Shown here one piece after another: positions 63,675 to 64,000 of a stretch of 64,000 bases of DNA. The DNA is from Glaciecola sp947496235 (GTDB lineage: Bacteria > Pseudomonadota > Gammaproteobacteria > Enterobacterales > Alteromonadaceae). Position numbers and translations under genes: made by a program. The notes below the pieces were generated by a model. It saw nothing but the letters and a program-made list of their open reading frames with translations, was not told where the DNA came from and did not search any database. The stretch spans positions 260,442 through 324,441 of the forward strand of contig NZ_JBLWFH010000004.1 in NCBI RefSeq assembly GCF_050306235.1, written 5' to 3'. Every line of letters starts with the position of its first letter. The first letter of the stretch is position 1.

Positions 63675-64000
63675 AGGATTCTCTTTTCTTATTATTTATT
63701 GAGTACGACTCATCCTGAGCATTAATAGACTAAAGTTTAGCGGTTAGAGAAATAAATATCTACCTCTGTAAAATCCTAAAATAAAAAAGACAACTAAATT
63801 AACAAAAAACCTATCAATTAAAATGGAGCCGTAGTTCATTTTTTTAAGCCCCTACATCCCACGAACGTCAACGCCTAGCAACCCCCACTAACAATGGAGT
63901 CGTAGTGCATTGTTGCTATCCCGTGATTTAAATAATGGAGTCGTAGTTCATTGTTTTAGCATGGCTGGAGGCTTGGTGCTTGTTGGGTTACAGAGCAGTG
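63675..64000. other. Right-edge intergenic region with short repeats
   Basis: Promoter region of the TPR/GGDEF gene and beyond. No gene seen. Contains three copies of a short repeat (see separate entry) and ends at the window edge in G-rich sequence. Confidence 0.5.
63822..63957 (+). repeat. Three copies of a 19-22 bp repeat
   Basis: Copies AATGGAGCCGTAGTTCATT (63822-63840), AATGGAGTCGTAGTGCATTG (from 63893) and AATGGAGTCGTAGTTCATTG (from 63934). Spacings are 71 and 41 bases. The unit is weakly palindromic at its ends (AATG and CATT). It may be an operator set or part of a repeat family that continues past the edge. Confidence 0.75.

Noticed and set aside
63822..63957. CRISPR array
   Set aside because: Only three copies, unequal spacing of 71 and 41 bases and no cas gene; not a CRISPR pattern.

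Overview
The window looks like the chromosome of a marine gammaproteobacterium, most likely in or near the Alteromonadaceae. This is inferred from the canonical order kdsC-lptC-lptA-lptB-rpoN-hpf-ptsN-rapZ-npr, a full-length ArcB, the two-gene lptF/lptG locus divergent from pepA-holC-valS, the AT-leaning composition (judged by eye, not computed) and the many signalling genes. Species cannot be assigned from the sequence alone.

Core region (1-38.3 kb). The left edge cuts kdsC. Lipopolysaccharide transport (lptCAB), sigma-54 and the nitrogen-related PTS follow as one dense forward block ending in mgtE. arcB faces it. Then come the glutamate synthase operon gltBD, a B12-salvage/methylation cluster (mtnN, a CobD/CbiB-family gene, btuF, a periplasmic rhodanese), tyrS, an M23 peptidase, an HPt-HD-GYP protein, plsC-rraB-response regulator, a PKD lipoprotein, a diguanylate cyclase, valS-holC-pepA and divergent lptFG.

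Accessory region 1 (38.57-45.24 kb). A P4-type integrase sits just inside a tRNA-Leu(CAA) gene whose last 24 bases are exactly repeated at 45218-45241. Between these repeats is a compact element of about 6.7 kb: integrase, a 285-residue unknown, an AlpA-type regulator, three small genes, a 1.5 kb stretch of RNA-like structure and short open frames without good starts, and a two-gene cargo (membrane/GAF-like protein plus an 80-residue charged protein) next to the right end. No primase, capsid, terminase or conjugation gene is visible.

Accessory region 2 (45.24-53.4 kb). An IS4-type insertion sequence with an 11-bp target duplication, an IstB remnant, a membrane-anchored HTH/TPR regulator divergent from a secreted protein, and a third partial copy of the tRNA end plus terminator at 50.80 kb suggest an older, decayed insertion at the same site. 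Just beyond it, a divergent FAD-oxidoreductase/LysR pair each carries one in-frame TAA.

Accessory region 3 (53.5-64 kb). Two convergent paralogous secreted proteins have PEP-CTERM-like tails and a shared T-rich upstream motif. A winged-helix/TM/TPR regulator is divergent from a papain-like lipoprotein. Then come a DUF6090-like membrane protein, a small protein and a TPR/degenerate-GGDEF protein. Three copies of a short repeat lie at the right edge.

The best candidates for something undescribed are the tRNA-Leu element's cargo pair with its structured leader, and the repeated pattern of a membrane-anchored HTH/TPR regulator facing a secreted protein of unknown role.
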